From Paraconexibacter algicola (GTDB lineage Bacteria > Actinomycetota > Thermoleophilia > Solirubrobacterales > Solirubrobacteraceae), in assembly GCF_003044185.1 (NCBI RefSeq), contig NZ_PYYB01000002.1, positions 434,001 through 498,000 of the forward strand: a DNA stretch of 64,000 bases, in the 5' to 3' direction. Shown in pieces: positions 35,981 to 45,414 of the stretch. How positions within the stretch are numbered: position 1 is the first letter of the stretch; every line of letters begins with the position of its first letter. Made by a program: the position numbers and the translations under genes. The notes under the pieces were generated by a model, which was given only the letters and a program-made list of their open reading frames with translations, was not told where the DNA came from and did no database searches.

Positions 35981-37090
35981 CTACGCGGAGGTCGTGCGTC
36001 CCCGCACGATCTCGTAGAGCAGGGCCGCCGCGGCCGCGCTGACGTTCAGCGACGAGATCCGGCCGGCCAGCGGTAGCGCCACGAGCGCGTCGCAGGAGTC
36101 CGCGACCCGCGGGCGCAGGCCGGTCCCCTCCGCGCCCATCACGAGCACGATCCCGCCCGCGTAGTCCGGGGTCGTCCACGGCACGGCCTCCGCCGTGCCG
36201 GCCGCCCCGTAGATCCAGCAGCCCGCCGCCTTGGCGTCGGCGAGGAAGTCCGCGAGGTTCCGCACGCGCGCCACCGGCAGGTGCTCGACCGCGCCCGCGC
36301 TCGCCTTCGCCGCCGCCGGGGTCACCTCGGCGGAGCGCCGCTCGGGGATGACGAGCCCGGTCGCCCCGGCGCACTCCGCGGTGCGCGCGATCGCCCCGAG
36401 GTTCTGGACGTCCTGCACCTCGTCGAGCGCGACGATGAGCGGTGCCTCGGCGGCCAGGAAGCCGGCGGCGTCGGCGTAGGGGTAGCCGTCGGCCCGCGCG
36501 CAGACGCCCTGGTGGGCGTCGGTGCCCGCCAGGCGGGTCAGCTCGTCGGCGTCGACGACGTCGACCGTCCGCGACTGCAGCCAGCCCTCGGAGCGCAGCG
36601 TCGACTGCGTCGCCCAGATCTGGTGCACGGGCCGGCGCCGCGCCCGCAGCGCCTCGTGGACCGCGTTGCGGCCGTAGAGGATCGGCCGCCCGTCGGGAGC
36701 CGTGCGCTCCTCGCCCCAGGACCGGCCGCCCGGTCCCCGCGCCTCGCCGTCGGGACGTCCACCGCCGCGCCCGGCCGGACCGCCACGGCCCGGACCACCA
36801 CCGGGACCGCCCGGCCGTCCGCCCGGCGCTCCCGCGCCACCGGGACGACCGCCGCCCCGGGGCCCCGCCGCGCCGCCACGACCCCCAGAGCCGCCGCCGC
36901 GCGCGCCGCCACCGCCGCCGGCACCGCCGCGGCCGCCCGGCGAGCCGCCGGAGCGTCCCGCGCCCGGGGCGCCGCCACGACCGCCTGCACCACCACCACG
37001 GCCTCCGGCACCGCCGGAGCGTCCGCCGCCCGACCCGCCGCCGCGGCCCGACCCGCCCCGTCCGCCGCCACCCCGGCCCGCGGCCGCCAT
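35981..37090 (-). CDS. rlmB: 23S rRNA (guanosine-2'-O-)-methyltransferase RlmB with long Gly/Arg-rich N-terminal extension
   Basis: A 369-aa protein. Residues about 133-369 are a normal SpoU-type methyltransferase: ILYGRNAVHEAL substrate-binding start, then the knot motifs ALDEVQDVQNLGAIARTAE, LVMGAEGTGLR and LPLAGRISSLNVSAAAAALLYE. It 2'-O-methylates 23S rRNA. Residues 1-132 are almost only Gly, Arg, Pro, Ala and Ser, with many RGG repeats, a disordered RNA-binding-type tail not found in ordinary RlmB. The ATG overlaps the cysS stop (TGATG). A start after the tail would lack the coupling. Confidence 0.92.
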   Translation of the reverse strand: MAAAGRGGGGRGGSGRGGGSGGGRSGGAGGRGGGAGGRGGAPGAGRSGGSPGGRGGAGGGGGARGGGSGGRGGAAGPRGGGRPGGAGAPGGRPGGPGGGPGRGGPAGRGGGRPDGEARGPGGRSWGEERTAPDGRPILYGRNAVHEALRARRRPVHQIWATQSTLRSEGWLQSRTVDVVDADELTRLAGTDAHQGVCARADGYPYADAAGFLAAEAPLIVALDEVQDVQNLGAIARTAECAGATGLVIPERRSAEVTPAAAKASAGAVEHLPVARVRNLADFLADAKAAGCWIYGAAGTAEAVPWTTPDYAGGIVLVMGAEGTGLRPRVADSCDALVALPLAGRISSLNVSAAAAALLYEIVRGRTTSA

Positions 37091-38472
37091 CACGCGCCCC
37101 GCACGAGCTCGGCGCCGCCGGCCCCGTCGCGCACGACCCAGCCGCGCGCGGCGAGCTCGTCGCGCAGCCGGTCCGCCAGCGCCCAGTCCCGTGCCGCGCG
37201 CGCCTCCTCGCGCCGGGCCAGCAGCGCCGCGGCCTCCGCGTCCGGCCCGTCGCCGTCGCCCGCGGCGTCCAGGACGTTCGCGAGCCCGAGCACGTCGAGC
37301 ATCGCCCGCAGGTCGTCCGCGCCGACCGCCTCGCCGGCGTCCAGGCGCCGGTTGGCCTCGCGCACCCAGGCGAACACGGCGGCGAGCGCCTCGGGCGTCG
37401 TGAAGTCGTCGGCGAGGGCGGCGAAGAACCGCTCCCGCTCGCCCGCGAGGTCGGCGGGCGACGCGCCGGGCGTCAGGCGGCGGCCGAGCTCGCGCAGGCG
37501 GCGGACCGTGGCCTGCGCCTGCTCCATCGCCTCGGGCGTGTACTTCAGCGGCTGGCGGTAGTGGGCGCTGCAGAAGAACGCGATGACCGCGTCGCGGCCG
37601 TAGCGCTCGAGCACGTCGGGCAGCAGGGCGATGTTGCCGGCGCTCTTGGACATCTTGTCGTCCTCGCCGCCCCCGGCCATCTGCAGCATCCCGTTGTGCA
37701 TCCAGATCCGGGCGAGCTCCTCGCCGCGGCCCGCGCGGGTCTGCGCCGCCTCGTTCTCGTGGTGGGGGAACGTCAGGTCGTTGCCGCCGCCGTGGATCTC
37801 GAAGCCGAGGCCGAGGATCTCCTCCGCCATCGCCGAGCACTCGATGTGCCAGCCCGGACGGCCGCGGCCCCAGGGGGCGTCCCAGGCGGTGTCCTCCCCC
37901 GGCTTCTGCGCCTTCCACAGCGCGAAGTCCAGCGGGTCCTCCTTGAGGTGCAGGCCGTCCCCGCCCTCCCCCTGGTTCATGTCGTCGACCTGGCGGTGCG
38001 ACAGCGACCCGTAGTCGCCGTCGGCGCGGACGCGGAAGTAGACGTCGCCCTCGGCGGCGTAGGCGGCCCCGCGCTCGATCAGCGCGGCGATCAGGTCGAC
38101 GATCCCGTCGATCGTGTCGACGACCTTCGGCTCGTGGTCGGGCCGGCCGAGCCCGAGGCCGTCGGTGTCGGCCTCGTAGTGCGCGGTCATCTCGGCGGCG
38201 AGCTGCTCGCTGGGGACCCCGGCGGCCGTCGCGGCGGCGTAGATCTTGTCGTTGACGTCGGTGACGTTCGCGACGAACGTCACCGCGTAGCCCTCGTGCT
38301 GCAGGAACCGCTTGAGCAGGCTGAAGACGACGAACGGCCGCGCGTTGCCGAGGTGGATGCGCGCGTACACCGTGGGTCCGCAGGCGTAGATCCCGACCTT
38401 CCCGGGCTCCCGGGGCTCGAGCCGGGCCAGGCGCCCGGACTTCGTGTCGTGCAGGTGGATCTCGCGCGGCAT
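37090..38472 (-). CDS. cysS: Cysteinyl-tRNA synthetase
   Basis: A 460-aa class I synthetase of normal length. HIGH-type motif ARIHLGNARP, zinc ligands in CGPTVY, GWHIECSAM and GGNDLTFPHHENE, KMSKS loop DKMSKSAGN, and the C-terminal anticodon-binding domain. In the conserved ispF-cysS-rlmB order. The start overlaps nothing; it lies 15 bases after the nhaP stop. Confidence 0.97.
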   Translation of the reverse strand: MPREIHLHDTKSGRLARLEPREPGKVGIYACGPTVYARIHLGNARPFVVFSLLKRFLQHEGYAVTFVANVTDVNDKIYAAATAAGVPSEQLAAEMTAHYEADTDGLGLGRPDHEPKVVDTIDGIVDLIAALIERGAAYAAEGDVYFRVRADGDYGSLSHRQVDDMNQGEGGDGLHLKEDPLDFALWKAQKPGEDTAWDAPWGRGRPGWHIECSAMAEEILGLGFEIHGGGNDLTFPHHENEAAQTRAGRGEELARIWMHNGMLQMAGGGEDDKMSKSAGNIALLPDVLERYGRDAVIAFFCSAHYRQPLKYTPEAMEQAQATVRRLRELGRRLTPGASPADLAGERERFFAALADDFTTPEALAAVFAWVREANRRLDAGEAVGADDLRAMLDVLGLANVLDAAGDGDGPDAEAAALLARREEARAARDWALADRLRDELAARGWVVRDGAGGAELVRGA

Positions 38473-38487
38473 GACCCCCGATGATGC

Positions 38488-40110
38488 CTAGATCTCCAGG
38501 CGGGTGTGCTCCAGGTCGAGGTCGTACATGATCCGCCGCATCACCTCGTCGTCGATCTCCCCGCGGTTGCGCAGGCGGATGATCTCGGCGTACTCCGCGT
38601 CGAGCACCTCGCGGCGCAGCCGCTGGTAGGCGAGCGAGCCGCGCTCGATGTCGCCGTCGTCCTCGTCGTCGAAGCGCGCCTCGAAGCGGCGGATGCGGAA
38701 CTCGTACAGGCCGCGCATGCGCTGGTGGGTCGGCCGGCGCACCCAGTCCTCGGCCTCGAGCTGCTCCAGCCGCTCCAGCGCGGCGCGGGCGGCGGCGATC
38801 CGCGCCCGGGCCTCGTGCTCGGCGTGGCGTGAGCCGTCCTCCTCCACCCCGAGCCAGCGGATCACGTACGACAGCGACAGCCCCTGCACGAGCAGCGTCG
38901 CCATGATCACCGCGTAGGTGCAGAAGACGACGATCTCGCGGCCGGGGAGCGCCTCGCCCGCGTCGGTCTCCAGTGGGATGGCGAGCGCCGCGGCGAGCGA
39001 GACCGCGCCGCGCATGCCGGTCCAGCTGACGAGCAGCGGGTACTGCCACGGCGGCGTGCGCCGGGCCGGACGCCCGGAGCGGGGCCGCCAGAGCTTCTGC
39101 GGCAGGTAGGTCATCGGGAAGACCCAGACGAACCGCAGCACCACGACCGCGGCCGTGACCGCGAACGCGTACCAGGCGAGCTCGAGCGCCCCGTAGCCCT
39201 CGAGGCCCTCGACGACCGCGGGCAGCTGCAGGCCGAGCAGCACGAACAGCATCGCGTTGAGGACGAAGACGACGATCTCCCAGACCGCGAACGCCTGGAT
39301 CCGCGTCTGCGGCGTGATCAGGTGCGGCGAGCGGAAGCCGAGGAAGATGCCCGAGACGACGGCGGCGAGCACCGCGGACACCCCGGCGGCCTCCGCGGGC
39401 AGGTACGCGAAGTACGGGGTGAGCAGCGAGATCGTGATCTCGGTCGGCGCGTCGTCCAGACGGGCGCGCAGCTGCGCGACGAGCCAGCCGACGGCGAGGC
39501 CGATCGCCACGCCGGCGACCGCCCCCCAGACGAAAGCGCCGGAGGCCTCCATCAGCGAGAAGCTGCCGCCCGCCGCCGCGGCGACCGCGAACTTGAAGCA
39601 GATCAGGGCGGTCGAGTCGTTCACGAGCGACTCGCCCTCGACGATCGACACGAACCGCCGCGGCGCCCCCACCCGGCCCGCGATCGCCGTCGCCGCCACC
39701 GGGTCCGTCGGGGAGAGCACCGCGCCGAGCACGAACGCCGCCTCCCACGACAGGCCGTCGATGATCGTGTGCGCGACGACGGCGACGCCGAGCACCGTGA
39801 TGATCACGGCGCCGACCGCGAGCAGCGCGATCGGCTGCACGTTCTCGCGCAGGTCGCTGAGCGACGAGAAGAACGCCGCCGAGTACAGCAGCGGCGGCAG
39901 CGCGATCACGAGCACGAGCTCGGGGGCGAGCTCGACCTCGGGGATGCCGGGCACGAGCGCCAGCAGGGCTCCGCCGACGACGAGCAGGATCGGGTAGGGC
40001 AGCGCGGTCCGGTACGCGGCGAGCAGCAGGACCGCGACGGCGACGAGGATCCCGAGGAGCTGGAGGTCGAACGCGGCCCCGCCCTCGGTGGCGGCGAGCA
40101 GCCCGCTCAT
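38488..40110 (-). CDS. CPA1-family Na+/H+ antiporter (NhaP-like)
   Basis: A 540-aa protein with 12-13 TM helices in residues 15-410. Ion-binding motifs LSPTDPVAATAI (ND/TD pair) and EGESLVNDSTALICF mark the CPA1 Na+(K+)/H+ exchangers. The cytosolic C-terminal about 120 residues are charged and helical (RIAAARAALERLEQLEAEDW) and probably regulatory. It sits between ispF and cysS, an insertion into the conserved cluster. Confidence 0.93.
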   Translation of the reverse strand: MSGLLAATEGGAAFDLQLLGILVAVAVLLLAAYRTALPYPILLVVGGALLALVPGIPEVELAPELVLVIALPPLLYSAAFFSSLSDLRENVQPIALLAVGAVIITVLGVAVVAHTIIDGLSWEAAFVLGAVLSPTDPVAATAIAGRVGAPRRFVSIVEGESLVNDSTALICFKFAVAAAAGGSFSLMEASGAFVWGAVAGVAIGLAVGWLVAQLRARLDDAPTEITISLLTPYFAYLPAEAAGVSAVLAAVVSGIFLGFRSPHLITPQTRIQAFAVWEIVVFVLNAMLFVLLGLQLPAVVEGLEGYGALELAWYAFAVTAAVVVLRFVWVFPMTYLPQKLWRPRSGRPARRTPPWQYPLLVSWTGMRGAVSLAAALAIPLETDAGEALPGREIVVFCTYAVIMATLLVQGLSLSYVIRWLGVEEDGSRHAEHEARARIAAARAALERLEQLEAEDWVRRPTHQRMRGLYEFRIRRFEARFDDEDDGDIERGSLAYQRLRREVLDAEYAEIIRLRNRGEIDDEVMRRIMYDLDLEHTRLEI

Positions 40111-40114
40111 CGGC

Positions 40115-40606
40115 CTAGACGGGGACGCAGGTGACGACCGCCTGCGCGACGGCGCCCTCGCCGCGGCCGACGGGCCCCATGCCCTCGCCGCGGGTGGCCT
40201 TGACGTTCACGGCGTCCTCGCCGACCCCGAGGCCCGCCGCGAGGTTCGCGCGCATCGCGGGCTTGTACGGCAGCAGCTTCGGGCGCTCCAGCAGCACGGT
40301 GGCGTCGGCGTGGACCGGGCGCCAGCCCGCGGCCGCGCACCGCGCCACCGTCTCGCGCAGCAGCACCATCGAGTCCGCGCCGCGGAACGCCTCGTCGGTG
40401 TCGGGGAAGTGCTCGCCGATGTCGCCGAGCCCGGCGGCGCCGAGCAGCGCGTCGATCACCGCGTGGGTGAGCACGTCGGCGTCGGAGTGGCCGTCGAGGC
40501 CCAGCTCCGACGGGACGGTGACCCCGCCGAGGACCAGCGGCCGGCCGGCGACGAGCCGGTGCGTGTCCCAGCCAATGCCCGTGCGCGGGACGGCGGCGTC
40601 GGGCAT
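40115..40606 (-). CDS. ispF: 2-C-methyl-D-erythritol 2,4-cyclodiphosphate synthase
   Basis: A 163-aa MEP-pathway enzyme forming MEcPP. Zinc ligands and signature are intact: [23 protein letters not shown], and the C-terminal CDP-binding [16 protein letters not shown]. The ATG overlaps the PHP gene stop (TGATG). Confidence 0.97.
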   Translation of the reverse strand: MPDAAVPRTGIGWDTHRLVAGRPLVLGGVTVPSELGLDGHSDADVLTHAVIDALLGAAGLGDIGEHFPDTDEAFRGADSMVLLRETVARCAAAGWRPVHADATVLLERPKLLPYKPAMRANLAAGLGVGEDAVNVKATRGEGMGPVGRGEGAVAQAVVTCVPV

Positions 40607-41439
40607 CAGGTCGGCCCGATCTCCACGAGCGTCCGCTCGCGACCGGAGAACACGCACAGCTCGGTCACGCCGACGGAGGCCAGCAGCTCCTGCGCCTGGT
40701 CGTAGCCGTGGGCGACGTGCTCGGGAACGTGCGCGTCGGAGGACAGCGCGACCGGGACCCCGGCGTCCACGAGCATCTCCAGGAACGCCAGCGACGGGTA
40801 GATCTCGCCGACGGGCTTGCGCAGGCCGGCGGTCGACAGCTCGAACGCGGCGCCGCCCTCGACGATCCCCTCGAGCGCGATCTCGTAGTAGTAGCGCAGG
40901 TCCCTGTCGGGCCACGGACGCGTCTGCCCCCAGACCTTCACGAGGTCCGGGTGGGCCATGACGTCGAACATGCCGCTGGCGGCCGCCTGCCCGAGCACCT
41001 CGAAGTAGCGGCGCCAGACCTTGTCGGCGTTGTCGGCCCGGGTCCACACGTCGTACTTGTCGTAGTCGACGGCGTCGTCGCCGAGGAAGTGCACGGAGCC
41101 GATGACGTAGTCCCACGGCCGCCCGTCCAGGAGGTTGGCCATCCGGTCCTCGCGGCCGGGGATGAAGTCGGCCTCGATCCCGAGCTTCAGGTCGGTCTCC
41201 TCGCGCACGAAGGCGCAGTACGCGTCGAGGTCGTCGAACGCGCTGTCGCGCCAGTACTCGTGGTCCCACACGTCGAGGGCCTGCACGAAGCGGTACACGT
41301 GCTCGCTGACGCCGAGCTCGGCGACGCCGCGGTCGGAGGCCGCCTCGCGGAAGCGGTCGACGTTGGTCGTCGTGAAGTAGCGGGACGACGGCGTGTCGGG
41401 ACCGTCGGGGCGCAGGTGGACGTGGTAGTCGGTGAGCAT
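40606..41439 (-). CDS. PHP-domain phosphoesterase (histidinol-phosphatase-like)
   Basis: A 277-aa protein. The four PHP metal motifs are present: [27 protein letters not shown] and [10 protein letters not shown], with the last pair in [11 protein letters not shown]. It resembles histidinol phosphatase HisJ/HisK. It is translated with ispD and ispF by TGATG overlaps at both ends, which is odd for a histidine gene, so a phosphatase role linked to isoprenoid intermediates or a simple passenger are both possible. Confidence 0.88.
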   Translation of the reverse strand: MLTDYHVHLRPDGPDTPSSRYFTTTNVDRFREAASDRGVAELGVSEHVYRFVQALDVWDHEYWRDSAFDDLDAYCAFVREETDLKLGIEADFIPGREDRMANLLDGRPWDYVIGSVHFLGDDAVDYDKYDVWTRADNADKVWRRYFEVLGQAAASGMFDVMAHPDLVKVWGQTRPWPDRDLRYYYEIALEGIVEGGAAFELSTAGLRKPVGEIYPSLAFLEMLVDAGVPVALSSDAHVPEHVAHGYDQAQELLASVGVTELCVFSGRERTLVEIGPT

Positions 41440-42119
41440 CAGGGGGTGGCGGCCTCGCGGGCGGTGAGGAGCAGCTCGGCGAGCTGCAGGTCCTCGGGGG
41501 TCGTGACCTTCAGGTTCGTGCGCGGTGATGGTACGAGGACGACGGTCCCGCCCGCCGCCTCGACGAGCGAGGCGTCGTCGGTCGCGGCCGCGAGCACCGC
41601 GTCGGGCTGGGCCAGGACGCGCTCGAGGACCGACCGGCGGAACACCTGCGGGGTCTGCACCGCCCACAGCCGCGAGCGGTCGAGCGTCCCGGCGACCCGG
41701 ACCTGCCCGTCGACCCGGTCGGCCTCCTTGACCGTGTCGGTCACCGCCGCGGCGGCGATCGCCGCGTCGACGGACGGGTCCTCCATCGCCGCCAGGCAGT
41801 CCGCGACGATCGCCGCCGTGAGCAGCGGCCGTGCGGCGTCGTGCACGAGGACGAGCTCCGCCTGCGCGGGCGCGGCCGCGAGCGCGTTGCGGACCGAGTG
41901 CGAGCGCTCCGCCCCACCGGGGACGGTGCGGACCCCGTCGGCGGCGAACGGCGTGTCGGCCGGCAGCGCGACGACGACGTCGTCGACCGTCGCGCGGAGG
42001 ACCTCGAGGCTCCATCGGAGCATCGGGCGGCCCCCCAGCACGACGAACGCCTTGGGCCCGTCGGACCCAAGGCGCTCACCCTTGCCGGCGGCCACGACGA
42101 GCGCGACCGTGGCGGTCAT
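41439..42119 (-). CDS. ispD: 2-C-methyl-D-erythritol 4-phosphate cytidylyltransferase
   Basis: A 226-aa MEP-pathway enzyme coupling CTP to MEP. N-terminal nucleotide-binding [18 protein letters not shown], then [11 protein letters not shown], the conserved QTPQVFR and the C-terminal [10 protein letters not shown]. First of the ispD-PHP-ispF coupled set. CarD lies 57 bases upstream. Confidence 0.97.
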   Translation of the reverse strand: MTATVALVVAAGKGERLGSDGPKAFVVLGGRPMLRWSLEVLRATVDDVVVALPADTPFAADGVRTVPGGAERSHSVRNALAAAPAQAELVLVHDAARPLLTAAIVADCLAAMEDPSVDAAIAAAAVTDTVKEADRVDGQVRVAGTLDRSRLWAVQTPQVFRRSVLERVLAQPDAVLAAATDDASLVEAAGGTVVLVPSPRTNLKVTTPEDLQLAELLLTAREAATP

Positions 42120-42176
42120 CCGGGGCGGCGGAGGCGGCCGTCGGGCCGCCGTGGCTGGGTCCCGGTCCTCACGGCC

Positions 42177-42815
42177 TCAGCCCTTGGCGCCGATCTTCTC
42201 GCCGGCGGACTCGGCGAGCAGCGCGTCGAGGTGCGCCTCCGCCTCGTCCTCGGTCTTGTCGAGCGCGTACATCAGCTCGGACGCGAGGATCTTCTTCGCG
42301 CGGGTGAACATCTGCTTCTCGCCCGTGGACAGGCCCTTCTCGTGCTCGCGCAGCGCGAGGTTGCGGACGACCTCGGCGAGCTCGTAGATGTCGCCGGTCT
42401 TGATCTTGTCGCGGTTGTGCTTGAACCGGCGGTTCCAGTTCTTGGGCATCTCGGACACGTCGTCCTGCAGCACGCCCAGCACCTTCTGCACGGTCTCCTC
42501 GTCGATCACGCGACGCAGGCCCGCGATCCCGGCGTTCTCGCACGGGACCATCACGGTCATGTCGTTGTGGAGGATCTTGATGGTGAGGTACTCACGCTCC
42601 TCACCGAACATCTTGCGCAGCTCCTTCTTGAGGACCTTGCCCGCGCCGTGGTGCGGGTAGACGACGTTGTCGCCACACTCGAACTCGATGTTCTCGATGA
42701 CATCGGGCTCGAGGTCCTCGAGCAGCTCCGCCTCGTTCAGCTCCGTCTCGGAAATGGTGATCTCTCCTTGGAATGTCAGCCGGTCGCGGGGGTCCGCGGC
42801 CGGGTACGGCGTCAC
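42177..42815 (-). CDS. carD: CarD-family transcription regulator
   Basis: RNA-polymerase-binding protein that stabilises open complexes at housekeeping promoters. N-terminal RNAP-interaction Tudor-like domain (FECGDNVVYPHHGAGKV) and C-terminal helical DNA-binding domain (NWNRRFKHNRDKIKTGDIYELAEVVRNL). As annotated from GTG 42815 (overlapping the disA stop as GTGA) it has 212 aa, with about 47 residues before the conserved domain. A strong AAGGAGAG lies internally, eight bases before an in-frame ATT followed by SETELNE, which may be the true start. Confidence 0.92.
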   Translation of the reverse strand: MTPYPAADPRDRLTFQGEITISETELNEAELLEDLEPDVIENIEFECGDNVVYPHHGAGKVLKKELRKMFGEEREYLTIKILHNDMTVMVPCENAGIAGLRRVIDEETVQKVLGVLQDDVSEMPKNWNRRFKHNRDKIKTGDIYELAEVVRNLALREHEKGLSTGEKQMFTRAKKILASELMYALDKTEDEAEAHLDALLAESAGEKIGAKG

Positions 42816-43924
42816 GTCTGCAGGTACCGGTCCACGAGGTTGATCTCCTGAAGCCGGCGAAGGCCCTCGCGGATCTCCTTCGCCCGCATCTCGCCCACAC
42901 CCTCGACGGATTCCAGCTCCGCGTCGGTGGCGGCGAGCATCTCGTCGAGCCCGCCGAACTCCTGCACGATCTGCTGGACGACCAGCTTCGGCAGGCGTGG
43001 GATGCGCCCGAGGATCCGGTAGCCGCGGGGCGACACCGGATAGTCGAGCGTGTTGAGCTTGCGGTCGTACCCCATGACCTCGCCGAGCCGGCCGAAGTCG
43101 AGGAGGTCCTGGTGCGGCAGGCGACCGATCTGGTCCAGCGCTGCCGCGAAGGCGTCGTCGGTGTGCTCGGCGAGGTAGTCGTGCACGAGCGCGGACTTGT
43201 CCGCGGCGGTGCCGACCATCGTCTCCTCGAGCTGCATCTCGATGAGACGGCCCTCGGTGCCGAGCTCGACGATGTAGCGCTCGATCTCGACCGCCATGCG
43301 GGTGACGAGCTCGGAGCGCTGCAGGACCGTGAGGACGTCGTGGAGCGTCGCGCCGCCCTCGAACTCCAGGGCGGTGAGGCGCGTGGAGACCTGGTCCAGG
43401 CGGGTGCGGTACTTGTCGAGGGTCGCGAGCGCCTGGTTGGCCTTCGCGAGCACCACGGGGATGTCCTCGAGGATGTACTTCGCGCCGTCGACGTAGAGCG
43501 AGACGACCTCGCGGCGCTGCGAGATCGCGATCACCAGCGCGTCGGTCTGCTTGGAGACGCGTTCGGCGGTGCGGTGGCGGGTGCCGGTCTCCAGCGAGAG
43601 GATCGTCGGGTCCGGCATCAGCTGGACGTTCGCCATCGCGATCTTCGTCGCGTTCGCGTTCAGCGTGATGCCGCCGTCCATCTTCGCCACCTGGTAGAGC
43701 AGCGCGGGCGTGTAGTCGACGTCGAGCTTGATGCCGCCCGAGAACAGGAAGCTGAGCTCGTCCGTGTCGCCGATGACGATGAGGCCGCCGGTGCGCGCGT
43801 GGAGGATGTTGTCGAGGCCCTCGCGGAGCGCGGTGCCCGGCGCGACCATCTCCAGCGCCTTCACGAGGCGAGGTTCTTGACGACCCTCGAGCTCGTTCGG
43901 GTCATCGCTGGAACGCTGCGCCAT
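42812..43924 (-). CDS. disA: DNA integrity scanning diadenylate cyclase DisA
   Basis: A 370-aa enzyme making cyclic di-AMP from two ATP, also scanning branched DNA. N-terminal DAC domain with KMDGGI (DGG instead of the usual DGA) and GTRHRTAER (RHR motif), a central helical spine and a C-terminal HhH domain (ESVEGVGEMRAKEIREGL). ATG 43924 is preferred over GTG 43927 because TAGAAT ends seven bases before the ATG. A palindrome precedes it. Confidence 0.95.
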   Translation of the reverse strand: MAQRSSDDPNELEGRQEPRLVKALEMVAPGTALREGLDNILHARTGGLIVIGDTDELSFLFSGGIKLDVDYTPALLYQVAKMDGGITLNANATKIAMANVQLMPDPTILSLETGTRHRTAERVSKQTDALVIAISQRREVVSLYVDGAKYILEDIPVVLAKANQALATLDKYRTRLDQVSTRLTALEFEGGATLHDVLTVLQRSELVTRMAVEIERYIVELGTEGRLIEMQLEETMVGTAADKSALVHDYLAEHTDDAFAAALDQIGRLPHQDLLDFGRLGEVMGYDRKLNTLDYPVSPRGYRILGRIPRLPKLVVQQIVQEFGGLDEMLAATDAELESVEGVGEMRAKEIREGLRRLQEINLVDRYLQT

Positions 43925-43931
43925 CACGGCG

Positions 43932-43958
43932 ATTCTACCAGGGAATCCGCATTTCCCT
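43932..43958 (-). promoter_or_regulatory. disA leaderless promoter with upstream palindrome
   Basis: TAGAAT (43937-43932) is the -10. Just upstream AGGGAA/TTCCCT arms (43940-43945 and 43953-43958) form an inverted repeat about a 7-base centre, occupying the spacer where RNA polymerase sits. Operator candidate; not a LexA box. Confidence 0.5.
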
Positions 43959-45352
43959 TAGCTCGTCTTGAGATTCGGCGCCGGGGCCCCGAGCGCCGCC
44001 TTCAGCGCCTGCCGCAGCGTCGGCGCCGACTCGGGCGAGATCACGGGGTCCAGGCCGAACTTGCGCGCCTCCTGGCGGCGCCGGTCGCCGTGGCCGACGC
44101 TGCGCAGCTCACCGGTGAGCCCGACCTCCCCGAAGCACGCGAGCGGCAGCGGCCGGTCCTCGCCCCCGGCGGTGACGCCGCGCGCCGCGCTGGCGACCGC
44201 GAGCGCGACCGCGAGGTCCGCCCCGGGCTCGTCGACGCGGACCCCGCCGACGACGTTGACGAAGACGTCGGCGGTGCCGGTCCCGACCCCCGCGTGGCGG
44301 CCCAGGACGGCGAGCACGAGCGCCAGCCGGTTGCGGTCGATGCCGTTGCAGACGCGTCGCGGCGGCACGATCTCGCTCGGCGACACGAGCGCCTGCACCT
44401 CCACGAGCAGCGGCCGCGTGCCCTCCATGGCGGCGAGCACGACGCTGCCGGGCTTGCGGGTCGCCTCCCCGACGAAGCGGGCGCTGGGGTCGAGCACCTC
44501 GACGAGGCCGCCCTGCGCCATCTCGAACACGCCGGTCTCGTTCGTCGACCCGAAGCGGTTCTTCAGGGCACGCAGGGTCCGGTAGGTCCGCTCGCGCTCC
44601 CCCTCGAACTGCAGGACGCAGTCGACGAGGTGCTCGAGCACCCGCGGGCCGGCGAGCGCGCCCTCCTTCGTGACGTGGCCGACGAGGAACACCGCGGTCC
44701 CCTGCCCCTTGGCGACGGCCATGATGCGGGATGCGACCTCGCGGACCTGGCCGACCGACCCCGGCGCGCCGCTGAGCTCGGCGGCGTGGAGGGTCTGGAC
44801 CGAGTCGATGACGCAGACGTCGGGCTTCTCGGCCACGAGCGTGGCCAGCACGGTGTCGAGGTCGGTCTCGGCGAGGACCGGCACGTCCAGGGCGGCGCAG
44901 CCCTCCGTCTCCAGGCGCTCCGCGCGCAGCCGGATCTGGGCGGCGGACTCCTCACCCGACACGTAGAGCGTCCGGCGGCCGGCCGCCGCGAGATGCCCCA
45001 TGACCATGTTCGTCAGCGTCGACTTGCCGATGCCCGGCGAGCCGCCCAGCAGCACGAGCGAGCCCGGGACGATGCCGCCGCCCAGGACCCGGTCGAGCTC
45101 GCCGATCCCGGCGGGCAGCCGTGCGACACGGACCTGCTCGACCTCGCGCAGCGGCCGGACCGCGACGGCACCGGCCGTGCCCGCGGCGCCGCGGGCCGCC
45201 GACCGGGAGCCGCCCGCGCGACCGGTCAGGGCGGCGACGGGCCGCTCCTCGACCAGCGTGTTCCACGCCCCGCAGCCGGGGCACTGCCCCATCCATCGGG
45301 GCTCGCTGTGCCCGCAGTCGCTGCAGACGTGGAGGGTGGCGGTGCGGGGCAT
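43958..45352 (-). CDS. radA: DNA repair protein RadA (Sms)
   Basis: A 464-aa RecA-like branch-migration helicase. N-terminal C4 zinc finger (CSDCGHSEPRWMGQCPGCG), Walker A GGSPGIGKST, the RadA-specific LKNRFGSTNETGVFEM and a C-terminal Lon-protease-like domain (GVRVDEPGADLAVALAVASA). ATG 45352 places the finger about nine residues from the start. TACCGT lies nine bases before it. Confidence 0.96.
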   Translation of the reverse strand: MPRTATLHVCSDCGHSEPRWMGQCPGCGAWNTLVEERPVAALTGRAGGSRSAARGAAGTAGAVAVRPLREVEQVRVARLPAGIGELDRVLGGGIVPGSLVLLGGSPGIGKSTLTNMVMGHLAAAGRRTLYVSGEESAAQIRLRAERLETEGCAALDVPVLAETDLDTVLATLVAEKPDVCVIDSVQTLHAAELSGAPGSVGQVREVASRIMAVAKGQGTAVFLVGHVTKEGALAGPRVLEHLVDCVLQFEGERERTYRTLRALKNRFGSTNETGVFEMAQGGLVEVLDPSARFVGEATRKPGSVVLAAMEGTRPLLVEVQALVSPSEIVPPRRVCNGIDRNRLALVLAVLGRHAGVGTGTADVFVNVVGGVRVDEPGADLAVALAVASAARGVTAGGEDRPLPLACFGEVGLTGELRSVGHGDRRRQEARKFGLDPVISPESAPTLRQALKAALGAPAPNLKTS

Positions 45353-45414
45353 GGCCCGCACACGGTAGGCCTCGGCCCCGACGGGACGGGCCCGTCAGGT
45401 CGCGATGAGGCCGA

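Noticed and set aside
36700-37085. Low-complexity GC-rich repeats resembling a repeat array
   Set aside because: No regular unit or spacer; it encodes the Gly/Arg-rich tail of RlmB. No CRISPR array anywhere in the window.
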